64,000 bases of DNA. It comes from Ypsolopha sequella (Eukaryota > Arthropoda > Insecta > Lepidoptera > Ypsolophidae). Positions 24,263 to 35,322 of this stretch are shown piece by piece. How positions within the stretch are numbered: position 1 is the first letter of the stretch; the number at the start of each line of letters is the position of its first letter. Position numbers and translations under genes: made by a program. Below the pieces are notes generated by a model. It was not told the DNA's origin, did not search any database, and worked only from the letters and a program-made list of their open reading frames with translations. The stretch lies in NCBI GenBank assembly GCA_934047225.1, contig OW203998.1, forward strand, positions 16,445,280-16,509,279. The letters are read 5' to 3'.

Positions 24263-25161
24263 TTTTAAGGGTTTTGTCTTTTAATTGGGGGAATTGGACG
24301 CAGAACGTTTTACTTGGGCCCAAAATAATTTCCATCTTCAGTGGCACAGATTGACTCCCTCATATTTGCCCTCGCTGTGATGTGAATACTGTTGTAAATT
24401 TTTATAATTAAAAATGTATAAAAACAATGTGTATGCAATAGCACTAAATAAGCGATTTTGTAAAAAAAAAAGTTGGCCAAAAGCGTATGCAAGGTGGGCA
24501 TTCTCCTTTAATTTTTAGCAAAATGTAGAGACAGACAAAGAATTAATTTTTATATTAATTTCTTGAAGACATTCATATAAACATCGAGTAGATAAAGTAA
24601 TATCGATAAGAAACACATAAATCACGTGCAAATAACTAAAGCCTCTGTAAGTAGTTCTCCAAACAAAAACCATCGATAGCTGAGCCCATGCCCTGTCAGA
24701 ATAACCCAACACAAGTCTTAGAAATGTCGCAGAGCTTTCGAGATTTTCAAACTTTATTTTTGATAAGTTTTCCTATGAAACGCATATCTGTTAAACGGTA
24801 AACGGTAACAGCTTTCCCAGGAAAAAAAAATTAAAAGAAAATACTTAACCATTACAATTAATTTACGTTTAAAGATCTGTGGTGTAAAAAAATGTATCGT
24901 GACTGATGTCAATTTAGAACAGAAAAAAAAGTTTTTTGTTTTAGTAAAAAGTTTTTATACAGGGGCTCTACCGCGTAATTCTCATTTGTATCAACTTCAA
25001 GCAAATGCATGCGAAATTCAACGCGTGCAAAAGAGATGGCATGTTAGGCGGGCGTCGTCGCACGCACGTCAAATTTCAATCTCAAGTTGATGTTGATGAA
25101 AATGAGAATTACGCGGTAGACCCACAGTATAGAAATACGAAAAATTTTACAAATAAATACA

Positions 25162-25836
25162 GAAATAATTGTCGAAACTATGACAGAAATAAATTTCTAT
25201 GTTTGAACACTTGGCGATTTATCCATCGCAAGGAGATATAAATTAACATTATATCATTGCAGTATAGAAACGCAGAAATAAAAGTAAATCTGGATGTGAG
25301 GAGCTCTGAACCGGGAATCGAACCCGGGACCTCTCGCTAGCCGGGCGATTGCTCTAACCTCTGAGCTATCCAGGTCTCAACACAACTCGTGAATTTACCG
25401 ATGTGCTTTCCCATACTGCAATGTTATTTATAGATACCCACTTTATAGTGAGCCACTTGGCGCCTAGAGGACGCTAGTGTATTCAAAGCTAGTCAAAGAC
25501 CATTATGCCCTACCGTCACTTGTTACAGTATCGGGTAGTGAAGAATACACATTTCTCTTATCGAAACTATGACAGAAATAAATTTCTATGTTTGAACACT
25601 TGGCGATTTATCCATCGCAAGGAGATATAAATTAACATTATATCATTGCAGTATAGAAACGCAGAAATAAAAGTAAATCTGGATGTGAGGAGCTCTGAAC
25701 CGGGAATCGAACCCGGGACCTCTCTCTAGCGAGAGGTCCCGGGTTCGATTCCCGGTTCAGAGCTCCTCACATCCAGATTTACTTTTATTTCTGCGTTTCT
25801 ATACTGCAATGATATAATGTTAATGAAATAATTGTC
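25162..25836 (-). mobile_element. SINE-derived composite insertion with 12-bp TSD
   Basis: A 12-bp direct repeat, GAAATAATTGTC, occurs at 25162-25173 and 25825-25836, which bounds a 651-bp insert. Inside, a minus-strand tRNA-like SINE head lies at 25304-25378, with A box TAGCTCAGAGGTTAGAGC (complement of 25351-25368) and B box GGTTCGATTCC (complement of 25314-25324). Only about 4-5 of 7 acceptor pairs form, and position 33 is not T, so it is a SINE and not a tRNA. Bases 25172-25340 are repeated at 25561-25729 with one or two changes. The second copy then turns back on itself as a hairpin (next entry). Confidence 0.7.
25631..25824. repeat. Perfect hairpin, 94-bp arms and 6-base loop
   Basis: Bases 25631-25724 are the exact reverse complement of 25731-25824, with TCTAGC as the loop. 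The arms comprise the SINE tail, body and the B-box half of its tRNA-like head, so the 3' end of the insertion is a head-to-head SINE duplication. Transcripts from either strand would fold into a 94-bp duplex. Confidence 0.9.
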
Positions 25837-26480
25837 ATTGATTTATTAAATTTCAAAAAGAAAACTTCTTGTTTTAATGGGTAAGTAAAATTTTCCTTAT
25901 TGTTAATACAAATAAAATACGAGTACTAAACAATAAAATTAAAAAGGATTAGGCAGAACAGATAGTTTCCATTGCCATTTAGCTAGAGGAATAACTTCGC
26001 AGCTAGTGAATGTAAAGAAGCCTCGTCCAATTAACAAATTAACTCACATCCCTAGAGCTGTAAATCGAATTTAGATCCCGTATTCCCATTTATTATCCAA
26101 GAAGGGGAAACATATTGGGATATCTGACACAACACGACAATTTTATCAAAAACACCATTGAAGGAAAAGAAGGAGGGACAGACGCCGTACTTGCGTCTTA
26201 CAGACTTTTTTGCCAATAACTTATTTGATATTGCGTTAATTTGCAATCGTTCATAGCAAAAGTACAGTCAGCAACTAAAGTTATAGATTAATCTTGAATA
26301 TTAATGCGAAAAATTTCATTCTACTTGTGTGAATTGTGTCATCTTTTGCGATTCTATCCTGCCATAAAGTAAGCAATTGGTGAAGTATCAGTTTTCAGGC
26401 GTATGATTCAGAATCAGAATCTCCGGTCTTACGTCTGCGGCAATAACGTTCCATTAGTACATAATATGTATATTGCATTG
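25837..26480. other. AT-rich stretch, nothing recognised
   Basis: Flanking DNA downstream of the SINE insertion. No frame or repeat was recognised. Confidence 0.35.
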
Positions 26481-26662
26481 ACGTAAAAAAAGGCGGACTG
26501 AGTTTTGCTCACCAACAACTGAAGCACCCATGGTATGCCGATCCGCTTGTACACACACATTCACATCAGTATGCCAATTTCCATAGTAAGTCCACTCGCA
26601 CACAAACCGCTGCCATTGCTAATAGTTCAGTAGTTGCGACTATGTCCGCCTTTTTTTTTACG
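26481..26662. mobile_element. Small MITE with AAAAAGGCGGAC TIRs
   Basis: ACGTAAAAAAAGGCGGAC at the left is mirrored by GTCCGCCTTTTTTTTTACG at the right, giving a 182-bp element. The interior is unrelated to any frame. TSD not resolved. Confidence 0.55.
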
Positions 26663-26952
26663 ATAAGGAATATTGTATCAGATTTTGATTTTTTTGCTTT
26701 ATTGCTGTCAAAAATTAAATTTCTTCAAAAGGTTATTAGTGTGAATTTTAATTGTATAGTGGAAAGTATTATTTTTGAAGGGCGTAATATTTATTTATAG
26801 TTCTATTATTTTTTGTAGTGCCTTAATTATTATGTCTATTAATTTTGAAGGGGTTCAATAAATACGACCATGATAAAGTCGATAGTACAGAGCAAGGTGT
26901 CTACACGTAGCACCAATGATATTTATCATTGCGTAGCACGCTCGGCTCTGTC

Positions 26953-27180
26953 TTAAGGGGCAGGTAGACGCCAACGACCTTGAATCGACTTGTCTCGGTA
27001 CAAATATCGACAGAAACTATATTAAAATAACGTTCATATCAGCGCGCACTTCATAACGACAACGTCGCTGGGTCTCCGGATAGCGCAAAATATGAGAAAA
27101 TGATGCTTTTCACACGAACACGATGGACGGAAAAAAATTCCATGAATTATTTTTCTAAGCAATATTTTCCTTGTTTTTAA
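26953..27180 (+). repeat. Fragment of the TTAAGGGGCAGG composite repeat
   Basis: TTAAGGGGCAGGTAGACGCC starts the copy, and TCTAAGCAATATTTTCCTTG near its end also occurs in the copy at 7454. CATATCAGCGCGCACT is shared too. The right half of the composite is absent. Confidence 0.6.
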
Positions 27181-27339
27181 CCATAGACATACCTAGTATT
27201 AAGTATATTATATTATTATGAGCAAATACCATAAGTGGTTTCAAAGAAATAACCAATGTTACTTCATTTTTGTCTAAAAACTGCTTGACTTTGAACAATA
27301 TTTTCATGCTGTTTCTTATACACAAAAATAATTTCCTAA

Positions 27340-27545
27340 AATGAAAGAAAGAAAGAAAGAAAAATTTATTATCAATGTAAAAAAAACACGACAAAAAACA
27401 ATGATATTAAGGATGTACATTGTAAAAACTATGTAACAAAAAATTATATAAGTAATAGAATTACCCTGATAAATGGACGTAGCTCAGCTTCGTGCTACAA
27501 AAAAAAAAGATTTTAGATAGCGCTGATTTTCAGCTACATCCATTC
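27340..27545 (-). mobile_element. (TTTC)n-tailed retroposon 3' end
   Basis: Read on the minus strand, the element ends in TTTCTTTCTTTCTTTCATTT. The plus strand shows AACACGACAAAAA, GGACGTAGCTCAGC and GCGCTGATTTTCAG, segments shared in order with the copy at about 27-230. This is probably the 3' end of a LINE, or a SINE sharing that end. No coding region is left. Confidence 0.6.
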
Positions 27546-28355
27546 CAATAGTAAGTTTACAAATAATTATAAAGTACAAAATCAAAAGATTGCTTAAACT
27601 AATGATCACATTAAATAAGGATGAGCGAGGTATTTACGAGTATGCATATGTATGTACAAAAATATGGGAAATCTTAAATACTATATGTTATATTATTATG
27701 CAGACATTATTAAAAGTAATATTTATAAATTAACAGATAAAGACATTTTTTACTACTTTAAAACTAAATAATCCTAAGAAAAAAAAAACAAAAGGAAAAG
27801 CCCTAAAACCTTATACTAATTAATAGTACGTTACGATACGAGAGCGATGAAACGTTTTCTGACGAGTGTGAGTTTGCAATCACACGAGTCGAGAAAAAGT
27901 TTCTCGCACGAGTTTCGTATTATTTTTTATAGCACAAGTGCGGAAAATGCCGACTTTACGGACGCGCAGCGGTCATTTTACGCACAGTGTGCTATAAAAT
28001 ATTATACTAAATAAAACGTTATACTAAATAACAAATATTATCTAAACCGTTGCCGTCGGATGCGGTGCGTGCCCAAGAGGCTGGCAGCATTACCCCGCTG
28101 GATCGCCAGATACTTAAAATACTTAAAAACTTTAATAGACTTAATTAATTAATAAACCTAAACGTAGTTATTTATGTTTATTACCTATATTGGTTATGAA
28201 ACTACCTAATAAACAAGGAAGTGCTTAGGTGTGCCTTTCTTTTGGCGCTCTTAATGAAGTTGTTCTTTATAGATATATATATTTTTCATATTTTAAAAAC
28301 ACGCTTTTAAGTTTGTGTGCCGTGCCTATTCTTTTACTACTTAATGCATAAAATT
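27546..28355. other. AT-rich stretch with a short inverted repeat
   Basis: TTTATAGCACAAGTGCG near 27927 is mirrored by CGCACAGTGTGCTATAAA near 27981, and CGCGCAGCGGTCATTTTACG lies within. This fits a small fold-back repeat. Nothing else was recognised. Confidence 0.4.
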
Positions 28356-28419
28356 ACAAAATTGTGCCAGAAAAGCCTAACTGACATTAGTCAGTTAGGC
28401 TTTTCTGGCACAATTTTGT
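28356..28419. repeat. Perfect hairpin, 30-bp arms and 4-base loop
   Basis: ACAAAATTGTGCCAGAAAAG through CTAACTGAC (28356-28385) is exactly mirrored at 28390-28419 around ATTA. It is either a short MITE remnant or a cruciform-forming site. It is not followed by a U-run terminator context meaningful in eukaryotes. Confidence 0.85.
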
Positions 28420-30959
28420 GCCGTTTAAGGGATCCGAAAAATTATTAAAACCCTATATATGTTGACTTTAAACATAACTCTAATTGGTGTATTTACCAAC
28501 ATTTGTATAATATGAGAAAACAATAAAAATTAGTACTTACCTACTTAAAATTGGCATTAGAAAATGTTACTAGCAAACATAATTTTATGGTTATCTTATT
28601 CCTAACGGACCAACTTGAAATATTCTAACTAAAATAATTTACAACCGTTAAAAATAGAACTATACAAGATGACATTTATTCGGACTGAAGACTCCGTAAG
28701 TGCTGAGTATCAAGGTTCGATGACCATTTTTGTGAAATTCGTAAATATTTTTTTTCGTGTTTCCTACAACTGCAAGCCCAGCCCTGAATCAATTACTATG
28801 GGAATCCAATAGTTTATTGTACGAAATTTCCATGACCATGACCATGACCACTCGAGCGATTTTGGGGTGAAAATAATCCCAAAAAAAATTGTGATTTGGA
28901 ATTAAGTGTTATTGGTCCGTGATATTGACCACTTACCAAGCCACCAGTACGATTTTTTTTGTATAATTTAATGCCACATAGGTACATATTTATTAAAAAT
29001 AAATGTTACAAATATTACAATAAATAATATTACACTGAGAATCGAAAGTAGCGCCACATCTACGAGAAGTTAGCCAAATTGCACGCACAACTCAACCCCG
29101 TCTCTCCCGCTCTAACCAACCAACTAATTTCTATGAATTTACGGAAATCTTTAAGTTTTTATTATAACTTCATTTAAACCAATCATGGAACTTATTAATA
29201 AAAATATGGTGAGCTCAATTATAAATCTTCACTTGCGAGCTTTAAACTGGAAACACCTAAACGGGGGTTGTTCAAAACAATTTTAACAATTTTCATGCAA
29301 TAAAATTATAGAATGTGGTATGTCATTTGAAAGGTAAAGGTGAAAGTTCGCCCCGACTTCTTACAACCCCATATCTTGGCAACCTCTTGACTAATTTGGC
29401 TCATGTTTGAACTTAAAAATTGTTTTTGTCTCATTTACTCGCCTACCGAATTTCCTAACGTTCCGATCAACGATACTCGAGTTATCATCGAACAAACATT
29501 TATACATAGGTACATACATACAAACGCCGGATTGTTTAAGTAGACTTGGAGAACTTCGCTCGCTCGTTCAATTAATTAGCTTATTGGAGTTAGGTTAAAA
29601 GTCAACCTGTATAGCAAAGTTTGAATTCGCTGTCAGTCTGTCTTTATAAAGGTCCTCCTATAGGTCCTATAGGTCCTCAACATTGCTCTAAGACTGGACC
29701 GAAAATTACACTGGGACCCCCGGCAAACTGTGGGAAATCCTTGATGTTATCTCATTTTATTTATGTGCGATTAATACCATATACGTAGCATAGGAAATCT
29801 ATAATTAATACTTAGACTATACTCGTATTTTTTAAATAGATTACATCATATAACTTGCTTATTACCAGACATAGAAGTTTTATTTAGTATTACGAATGAA
29901 ATTTTCCAATTATCGATAACTTATGTTTACTTCACAATACAGGTATAAATTGAATGCATCTCCATTATGATACATATCCATGCATAAAGACAGATTACGA
30001 AAGAAAACAGACCTCAGAAAATGGAATACTGATATCTATGTAGACACTGATTTTATTTGGTATAGTTAGTTTCACGGAAAAGTTAATTTTAAAAATAATT
30101 TTGTCGAAATATCCTCAGGGAAAGATCTCGTGAAATTTTAATACAGCCACTATGGATAATTTAATATCGACTAGAGATCACTGGGACAATTTGATTCGTA
30201 ATAATACTGCTGTTTATAACTTGCACTTGACTTTTTTGTATAATCTAGATTTTTGACACTTTTCTTCTAAGAAAACGATTTTATCGCAATCCTTGGACTA
30301 TAAATACACAGCCATTACACACAACGGAAACTTCACTATCATTAACTGCTTATCACGATAACGTCGTTTCGATTAATCCCCTTTTCGGTGTGATTAAGTC
30401 ACGTCCCAGAAGCTGCGGGCCGTCAATCTTGCTTAGTTTTTTATAATAAGTAGAGAAGCGTTAGTCAACGAATTTCTCATTCGTAGTCTGTGTTAAATTG
30501 GACAAAGATTTCCTTTTTCTACTACCTTTATGAAAAAGTTCCATTTAATACTCCAAATTAGTTTTGAAAACCGAACTTTCCGGGCCCCGTTGCGGAATGT
30601 CTATCAGGTCAGTTTGAAATATCGTATTGAAATTTCATTTTTAGCAAAATTAGGTTCTTTTTGACGTTTGTCTTTATTTCATGCTAAATTAGGTTATTTT
30701 TGACGTACTTAGTTTGTCTTTACAATCGAAATTCCCTGCGTTCCGATTCACGACATAATCGATTATATCGCGTCTGTCACTCTTTTTTCGCAAAATGATA
30801 CTGGCCACAAATAAAAGCCGCCGGCCGGAGCCTGAAAAAAAAAGGTAAAAAAATAAAACTGCGCCACGCTTTGCAAAGTCATCAAATACATTAATTTTGA
30901 AAGGAAAAATTAAATATTTAAATAAATAAATCAGGTAGTAGAAAAAGTATCGTTTGCAA
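28420..30959. other. AT-rich unassigned stretch
   Basis: No gene was recognised. CATGACCATGACCATGACCA at 28831-28850 is a short TGACCA-type tandem. TATAGGTCCTATAGGTCCT near 29655 is a short direct repeat. Confidence 0.4.
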
Positions 30960-31070
30960 TGAGTAAAAATGGGTTTTCTTACCCTCGGAATGTAAGCTTT
31001 CGACGTTCGGCTTCGGCTCACGTCGAAACTAGCTTCATTCCTCGGGTAAAATCTGCCATTTTATACTCGT
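30960..31070. repeat. Fold-back repeat around a TTCGGCTTCGGCTCACG core
   Basis: GAGTAAAAATGG, TTACCCTCGGAATG and TTTCGACGT on the left are mirrored by ACGTCGAAA, CATTCCTCGGGTAAAAT and CCATTTTATACTC on the right. Imperfect, MITE-like. Confidence 0.5.
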
Positions 31071-31344
31071 CACGAAATATACTATTTTAAGGTTTCGTAC
31101 CTGAAGGGTGCCAACCAGTTCTTGATGGTTCACTGCAAATAATTTAGTTTTAAACGCAAAAATGACAAAATGTATAAAATTCACGTTACCAAATGTAATT
31201 CAAGTGGATGTTAATTTGCTTTTGGTGGGGCTAAAGCTGGAGTTGGTTAACGAAACTAAGGTTTTTGGGAATTACGATTACTTTATATTCTCTGACGATA
31301 GACTCTCGTCTACAGTGGGGTCCCCACATAGAAGCACTATGTGG

Positions 31345-31426
31345 TAGACTTAGTTCGGCCGCATACGCTGTAAGACGCATAAGGCAAATTACTGATGTAG
31401 ATAATGCTAGATTAGTCAATCGTGGC
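31345..31426 (+). pseudogene. LINE reverse transcriptase fragment
   Basis: One plus frame reads AAYAVRRIRQITDVDNARLV. This closely matches the start of the LINE fragment at 52.23 kb (AYAVRRIRQITDIDTARLV). It is a short C-terminal RT-region piece, truncated at both ends and followed by unrelated retrotransposon sequence. Confidence 0.65.
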
Positions 31427-32280
31427 TGACATAGTGGACGATAGCATTCTAGGTTTGGACTTCATGCGACGGCACTGTAGCACAGTATGATGTGAATCAA
31501 GGAATCTTGAAATGTAGTTCAGAAAAAGTCTTCATGAAAAGTGCATCTGGAGGGAAAGTGTACTGCTTGAGGAAAATTGTTCATGTAGACAAAGATTTCA
31601 AAAGTAAAGATAAGCCCTTCCCGTAATATGACACTTGACAGCACCAAAATGTTTCCACCTTTAAATGGGTGACGCTCACACGTCTGGGATCAGTGCTCAT
31701 CTGAAAACAGTGATAGTTGGACGCCTTAAGTGCACTTAAAGTTAATTATTTTAACAACTTTAGCAGTCTGATCAGTTTGCTGGCCGTAGGTAGACAGATT
31801 GCGCACTCATAAGTGTGCACGCGTCGGCATTATGTTAACAAAAACATTTAAAAACAATGCAATAGACTTTAGGTGCCAGGGCTCATCTAAACTTTTGAAA
31901 TCTTTGCATGTAGATCGATTAGTGCGATACTTTGGGAATAATGATGCTCGGGACGAGCATGTCTTAGGAGGGGGCAGCGTTACGTAGGACGCAAGGACAG
32001 GAAAGGCTGCGCTGCGCTAGTAGCGGCAACTGGCTGATCTGTTCCACAAGGTTCTACAAGTTACTGGACCGACTTGCGAAAACATTCCACAGTTTTCTAG
32101 GAGGAAAGTGTCGTATTGGAACATTCCAGGTCGTTCCCGACAATGCTAGATTGTTCTCGAAGTTTCTGGAAGTTTTGGCTCGGCCGCGTGCGCTGTGGAT
32201 CGGGTGTGTTCTGATAGCGATATCGCGAAGATCACTTTATTATGCGATAACTGTAACGGCTGAAACTGTATACCCCTGTG
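31427..32280 (+). pseudogene. Ty3/Gypsy-type LTR retrotransposon remnant
   Basis: From 31429 a frame reads ADIVDDSILGLDFMRRH. After a frameshift it continues DVNQGILKC and EKVFMKSASGGKVYC, resembling the end of the aspartic protease region (ILGLDF) of Ty3/Gypsy Pol. At 31898-31969 the frame LLKSLHVDRLVRYFGNNDAR and its continuation resemble a Pol C-terminus. They are followed by the purine-rich AGGAGGGGGCAGCG near 31966-31979 and then a presumed LTR beginning near 31977 (GTTACGTAGGACGC). Only a few hundred codons of Pol remain, so RT and integrase cores are deleted. The LTR's far end and any partner LTR were not found. Confidence 0.5.
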
Positions 32281-32489
32281 ATAGACGGACGGATAGACAG
32301 ACAGCTAGCGGAGGCTTAGTAATTGGGTCCTGTTTGGCACCCTACCGCATACTGCTTCTATATTTGCACTCTTCTATATTCAATATCTTCGGAATCAAAC
32401 CCTTTTATATAATGTTCTTTACATTACCATCTACCCCAATTATTTCAAAAAAAGGTTTTTCTTCGCATTGACCGTAGCGAAAGAACACT
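32281..32489 (+). repeat. Dispersed repeat containing GACGGACGGATAGACAG
   Basis: GACGGACGGATAGACAGACA, then TTAGTAATTGGGTCC, is a motif order I associate with a dispersed lepidopteran repeat. A related piece lies at about 49765-49840 (GGACGGACGGACAACGG, then CTACGGAACCC). It may belong to the preceding LTR. Confidence 0.4.
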
Positions 32490-32645
32490 GCGTTCTTGTC
32501 ACCATCTCTATCTGGCGATACCTGCGATACACTGATCGTGTCTCAGTGTCCGGTCAATGCTGTTCGGCTCTTTGGAATGAACTTACACAAACCCTCAGAA
32601 ATTCTCTTTCTGTGTCCTCTTTTAAAAATAACTGTGTTTGTATTT
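32490..32645 (+). pseudogene. Decayed LINE ORF2 C-terminus
   Basis: The frame reads SIWRYLRYTDRVSVSG, then SALWNELTQTLRNSLSVSSF and KNN before a stop. The pattern LWN.L...LR.S.S..SFK is typical of the very C-terminus of CR1/Jockey-like LINE polyproteins. No catalytic region is present. Confidence 0.5.
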
Positions 32646-32990
32646 AAATAAGTATGTGTAGTGTGTACGTATAATTTAATATAGATTATAGGTTGAAAAA
32701 TCAAGATTTAAAATAAGCTTTTGTACCATATAAATGCACTCGCACCTATTCAAAGTTCTGTTTATTTACATATTCATGTTCCTCCCGGGTTGAAAGGAAG
32801 AAATTTCTTCCAACAAGAAATTTATTTACTTCCAGAAGAAAGTCCTTGCCTTCTGTCTCTTCAAAAACAATAAAAGTTTATGTGAAGTTAGCTGTCACTG
32901 CGCAGCATCATGCAGTACCCCTTTCGAGAATGCGCTATGCAACGCCATCTATAGGTCGACCTACAGTTTGGATTTTGATACTCTATTAGG

Positions 32991-33085
32991 GACTGCATAA
33001 AATATTTTGTATGAGAACTTCTGGTTCCTCTCGTAAACCGCTAGGGGCGCTCTACAATTTTTCATATAAAATATTTTACGCAGTC
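32991..33085. repeat. 95-bp inverted-repeat element
   Basis: GACTGCATAAAATATTTTGT is mirrored by ATAAAATATTTTACGCAGTC with a GC-richer core (CGCTAGGGGCGCTC). A small MITE; TSD not resolved. Confidence 0.6.
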
Positions 33086-33194
33086 TTGGAATACAGCATT
33101 GCTTGTACAGCATAGCTTGAATTACGCAGTCAGAATTGGGCTTTTCTAGCAGTGTTTTGTTATTTCATTCCTTAAATTGCATCCACCTTAATTA

Positions 33195-33272
33195 ATGTGC
33201 CTTCCCCCCGTGGAGCTTAAACCCACCACCTCTGAGGTAGCAGGAGAGCGCTCTACCACTCGGCTATAGATA
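33195..33272 (-). repeat. tRNA-like SINE head
   Basis: On the minus strand, TAGCCGAGTGGTAGAGCGC (complement of 33248-33266) is a good A box, and GGGTTTAAGCTCC (complement of 33212-33224) is a diverged B box at tRNA spacing. Because of the B-box changes I call a decayed tRNA-derived element and not a tRNA gene. Confidence 0.5.
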
Positions 33273-33989
33273 GAGGGCAACAAATGAATTATCATTATCT
33301 ACATTTCAATGTTGCCAAAATGTTTCCAATCTAATACAGAGTACTGTGGAAATGGAATGAAGACAATAAATTTTTGTCAACATCCGAAATGTTACTTAAA
33401 TCAAAGTGACGGGTACTAAATTCATGTCATCACATACTACTACCAAAATTCTAAACTATTTTCTAAATAGACTATTCCAAATTCACCATTTCCACGTAGA
33501 AATTAAAAGTCAAAAAGGATTACAAAATAATTGTCAAAACGAGAAATCTCACGTTTGACATATTGACAGGACAAAGAGTTCACATACGTTTACAATTTAT
33601 CTACCACATCGCTGCGCTATTTGAACACCATTTATGTATGTTGAAGACATTTTGAGGAGAGAATGGTAAGGATACCTTTTAATTACTTATTTTATTTAAA
33701 TACTAATCTCCGTACATTGTCGTTTTTCTATCTATACAAAACTTGTTTTTATTATTTTCTACAAGTTATTCATTAATACTATTGTTCTCTATATAAATGT
33801 GAAACGTGGACCGGTACAGAGAAAGATTGGAAGCTTTTGAAATGTGGTGCTGGCGAAAAATGGGTATAATAAGTTGGATGGAAAAGAAGAGCAATGAAGA
33901 GGTCCTGCAGATTGTAAAAGAAGAGTAATGAATAGGTCCTGCAGATTGTAAAAGAAAAGCGAGTTTTGATGAAGACTATAGGTAATAAT
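33273..33989. other. AT-rich stretch, nothing recognised
   Basis: A short direct duplication, GTCCTGCAGATTGTAAAAGA, occurs near 33902 and 33936. No gene was recognised. Confidence 0.4.
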
Positions 33990-34410
33990 AGGTCTTTACA
34001 TATTATGAAATTGCCTAAATTTTCTTACAGATTCATGAGTTCATAATTCCTGTAATTCAATAGCTATTTCTATTATTTGTTTTTTGTTAGAAAGTTGATT
34101 TCAAGGTTGTACATCTACGTATTAAATTTTGTTTTTATTAAGAGTTTGATAACCAAAATTAAGTGTTCAAAAACAGTTTGTCCTAAATGCCATCCATTTC
34201 CATGATAAGATTCGTTATAATATTTTACAGCTGACACTTTTCAAAAATTCAATTAGTGTTGCTGTTAGCTTAATGTTGTCTCATTCATACACTAAGCAAA
34301 TTACTTAATTAGCATTAGCCATTGAAAAAAAAATGCAAAAATGTTAGTTCTGAAAATTGAGTTTCCTTCAAATTCTCTATAGAAAACGGCAATTTCATAT
34401 GTAAAGACCT
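33990..34410. mobile_element. Non-autonomous element with AGGTCTTTACATA TIRs (copy 1)
   Basis: AGGTCTTTACATATTATGAA at the left is mirrored by GGCAATTTCATATGTAAAGA and CCT at the right. The right half matches 37469-37608 plus 37945-38020 in the opposite orientation, for example at CTATAGAGAATTTGAA and GCTGACACTTTTCAAAAA. No transposase frame is present. Confidence 0.6.
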
Positions 34411-34580
34411 TGGAGTAAAGACCTATTAAAAGGGGAAACAAATTTATCAATTTAATTTAAACAATTTTATCTAAAACATCATTAAAGGAAAACTGGAGGG
34501 GAAAAGAAAGAGAGGAAAACTTAGAAGAACATTCATAGATCAGCTGAAAGAGAAAGTATATGTCGTGTCGTATCAAGAGG

Positions 34581-34980
34581 TTAAGAACCCGCTCCGTATT
34601 TTTCGTCCGTTTGATGCGAAGTATTGTTTAAATATTTTTCTCATCTTTACCGCTATGTTTTTGTAAAAACCAGGGACATACACCAATTCATATTGGCCGT
34701 CTAAATTAAGTACTAAAATTTATTTGTTTGAATTGCTTCTCCTTTGCGAATTATTTTGGTACTTAGACATTATGAAGAACTATTCGGAACGGGCTCGTAA
34801 GTACCAAAATAATTTGCAAAAGAGAAACAATTCAATCAAATAATTTTAGGCATTCATTTAAACGACCAATATGAAGTGGTGCATGTCCTTGGTTTTTCCA
34901 AAAACATCGCGATAAAGGCCAGAAAAATGTTTAATAAAATGCTTTGCATCAAAACTGTCGTCGTCGCGGACCGGGTTGAA
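34581..34980. mobile_element. Fold-back element, about 165-bp imperfect arms
   Basis: Ends are TTAAGAACCCG and the inverted CGGGTTGAA. The arms include GTTTGATGCGAAGTATT / GCTTTGCATCAAAAC, CATGTTTTTG-like / CAAAAACATCGCGATAAAG and GGTACTTAGAC / GTAAGTACC, symmetrical about 34775. This is a MITE-type palindrome with no frame. Confidence 0.6.
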
Positions 34981-35173
34981 AAGGCGGAGTGTACGAGTTA
35001 ATGGAGAGAACTCCACCGAAAAGAGCTCTTAGTTAAGTCAAATTGAATTGAATTCATAAAAGATATAGTTCATGACGGTCTTAGACCATATAAGACATAT
35101 TGGTATATGCTCTAAGATGACGGTTCTTAAGACGTTAAATAGATTTTGAATTCCAATTTGATTATGTTTTATA

Positions 35174-35322
35174 ATTGTGTCGATACGGTGTAACACGTTT
35201 TAACTTAATTAATAGGACTAAACTTAATTGAAGTGTTTTGTCTTTTTCTTTATGTATCAAAAAAAAAAACAAAGACAGGACGCATAAAATAAGGTTAGTC
35301 AAATAAGTTAATTCGTGTCAGT
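35174..35322. mobile_element. Palindromic MITE, GTGTCGATTCGG family (copy 3)
   Basis: It starts ATTGTGTCGATACGGTGTAA and contains GGACTAAACTTAATTGAAG and, inverted, AAATAAGGTTAGTC. It ends AATTCGTGTCAG. The right arm is eroded compared with the copies at 3.8 and 9.1 kb. Confidence 0.65.

Noticed and set aside
25304..25378. Functional tRNA gene on the minus strand
   Set aside because: A and B boxes are good, but the acceptor stem has only 4-5 pairs and position 33 is not T. It is embedded in a repeated SINE body.
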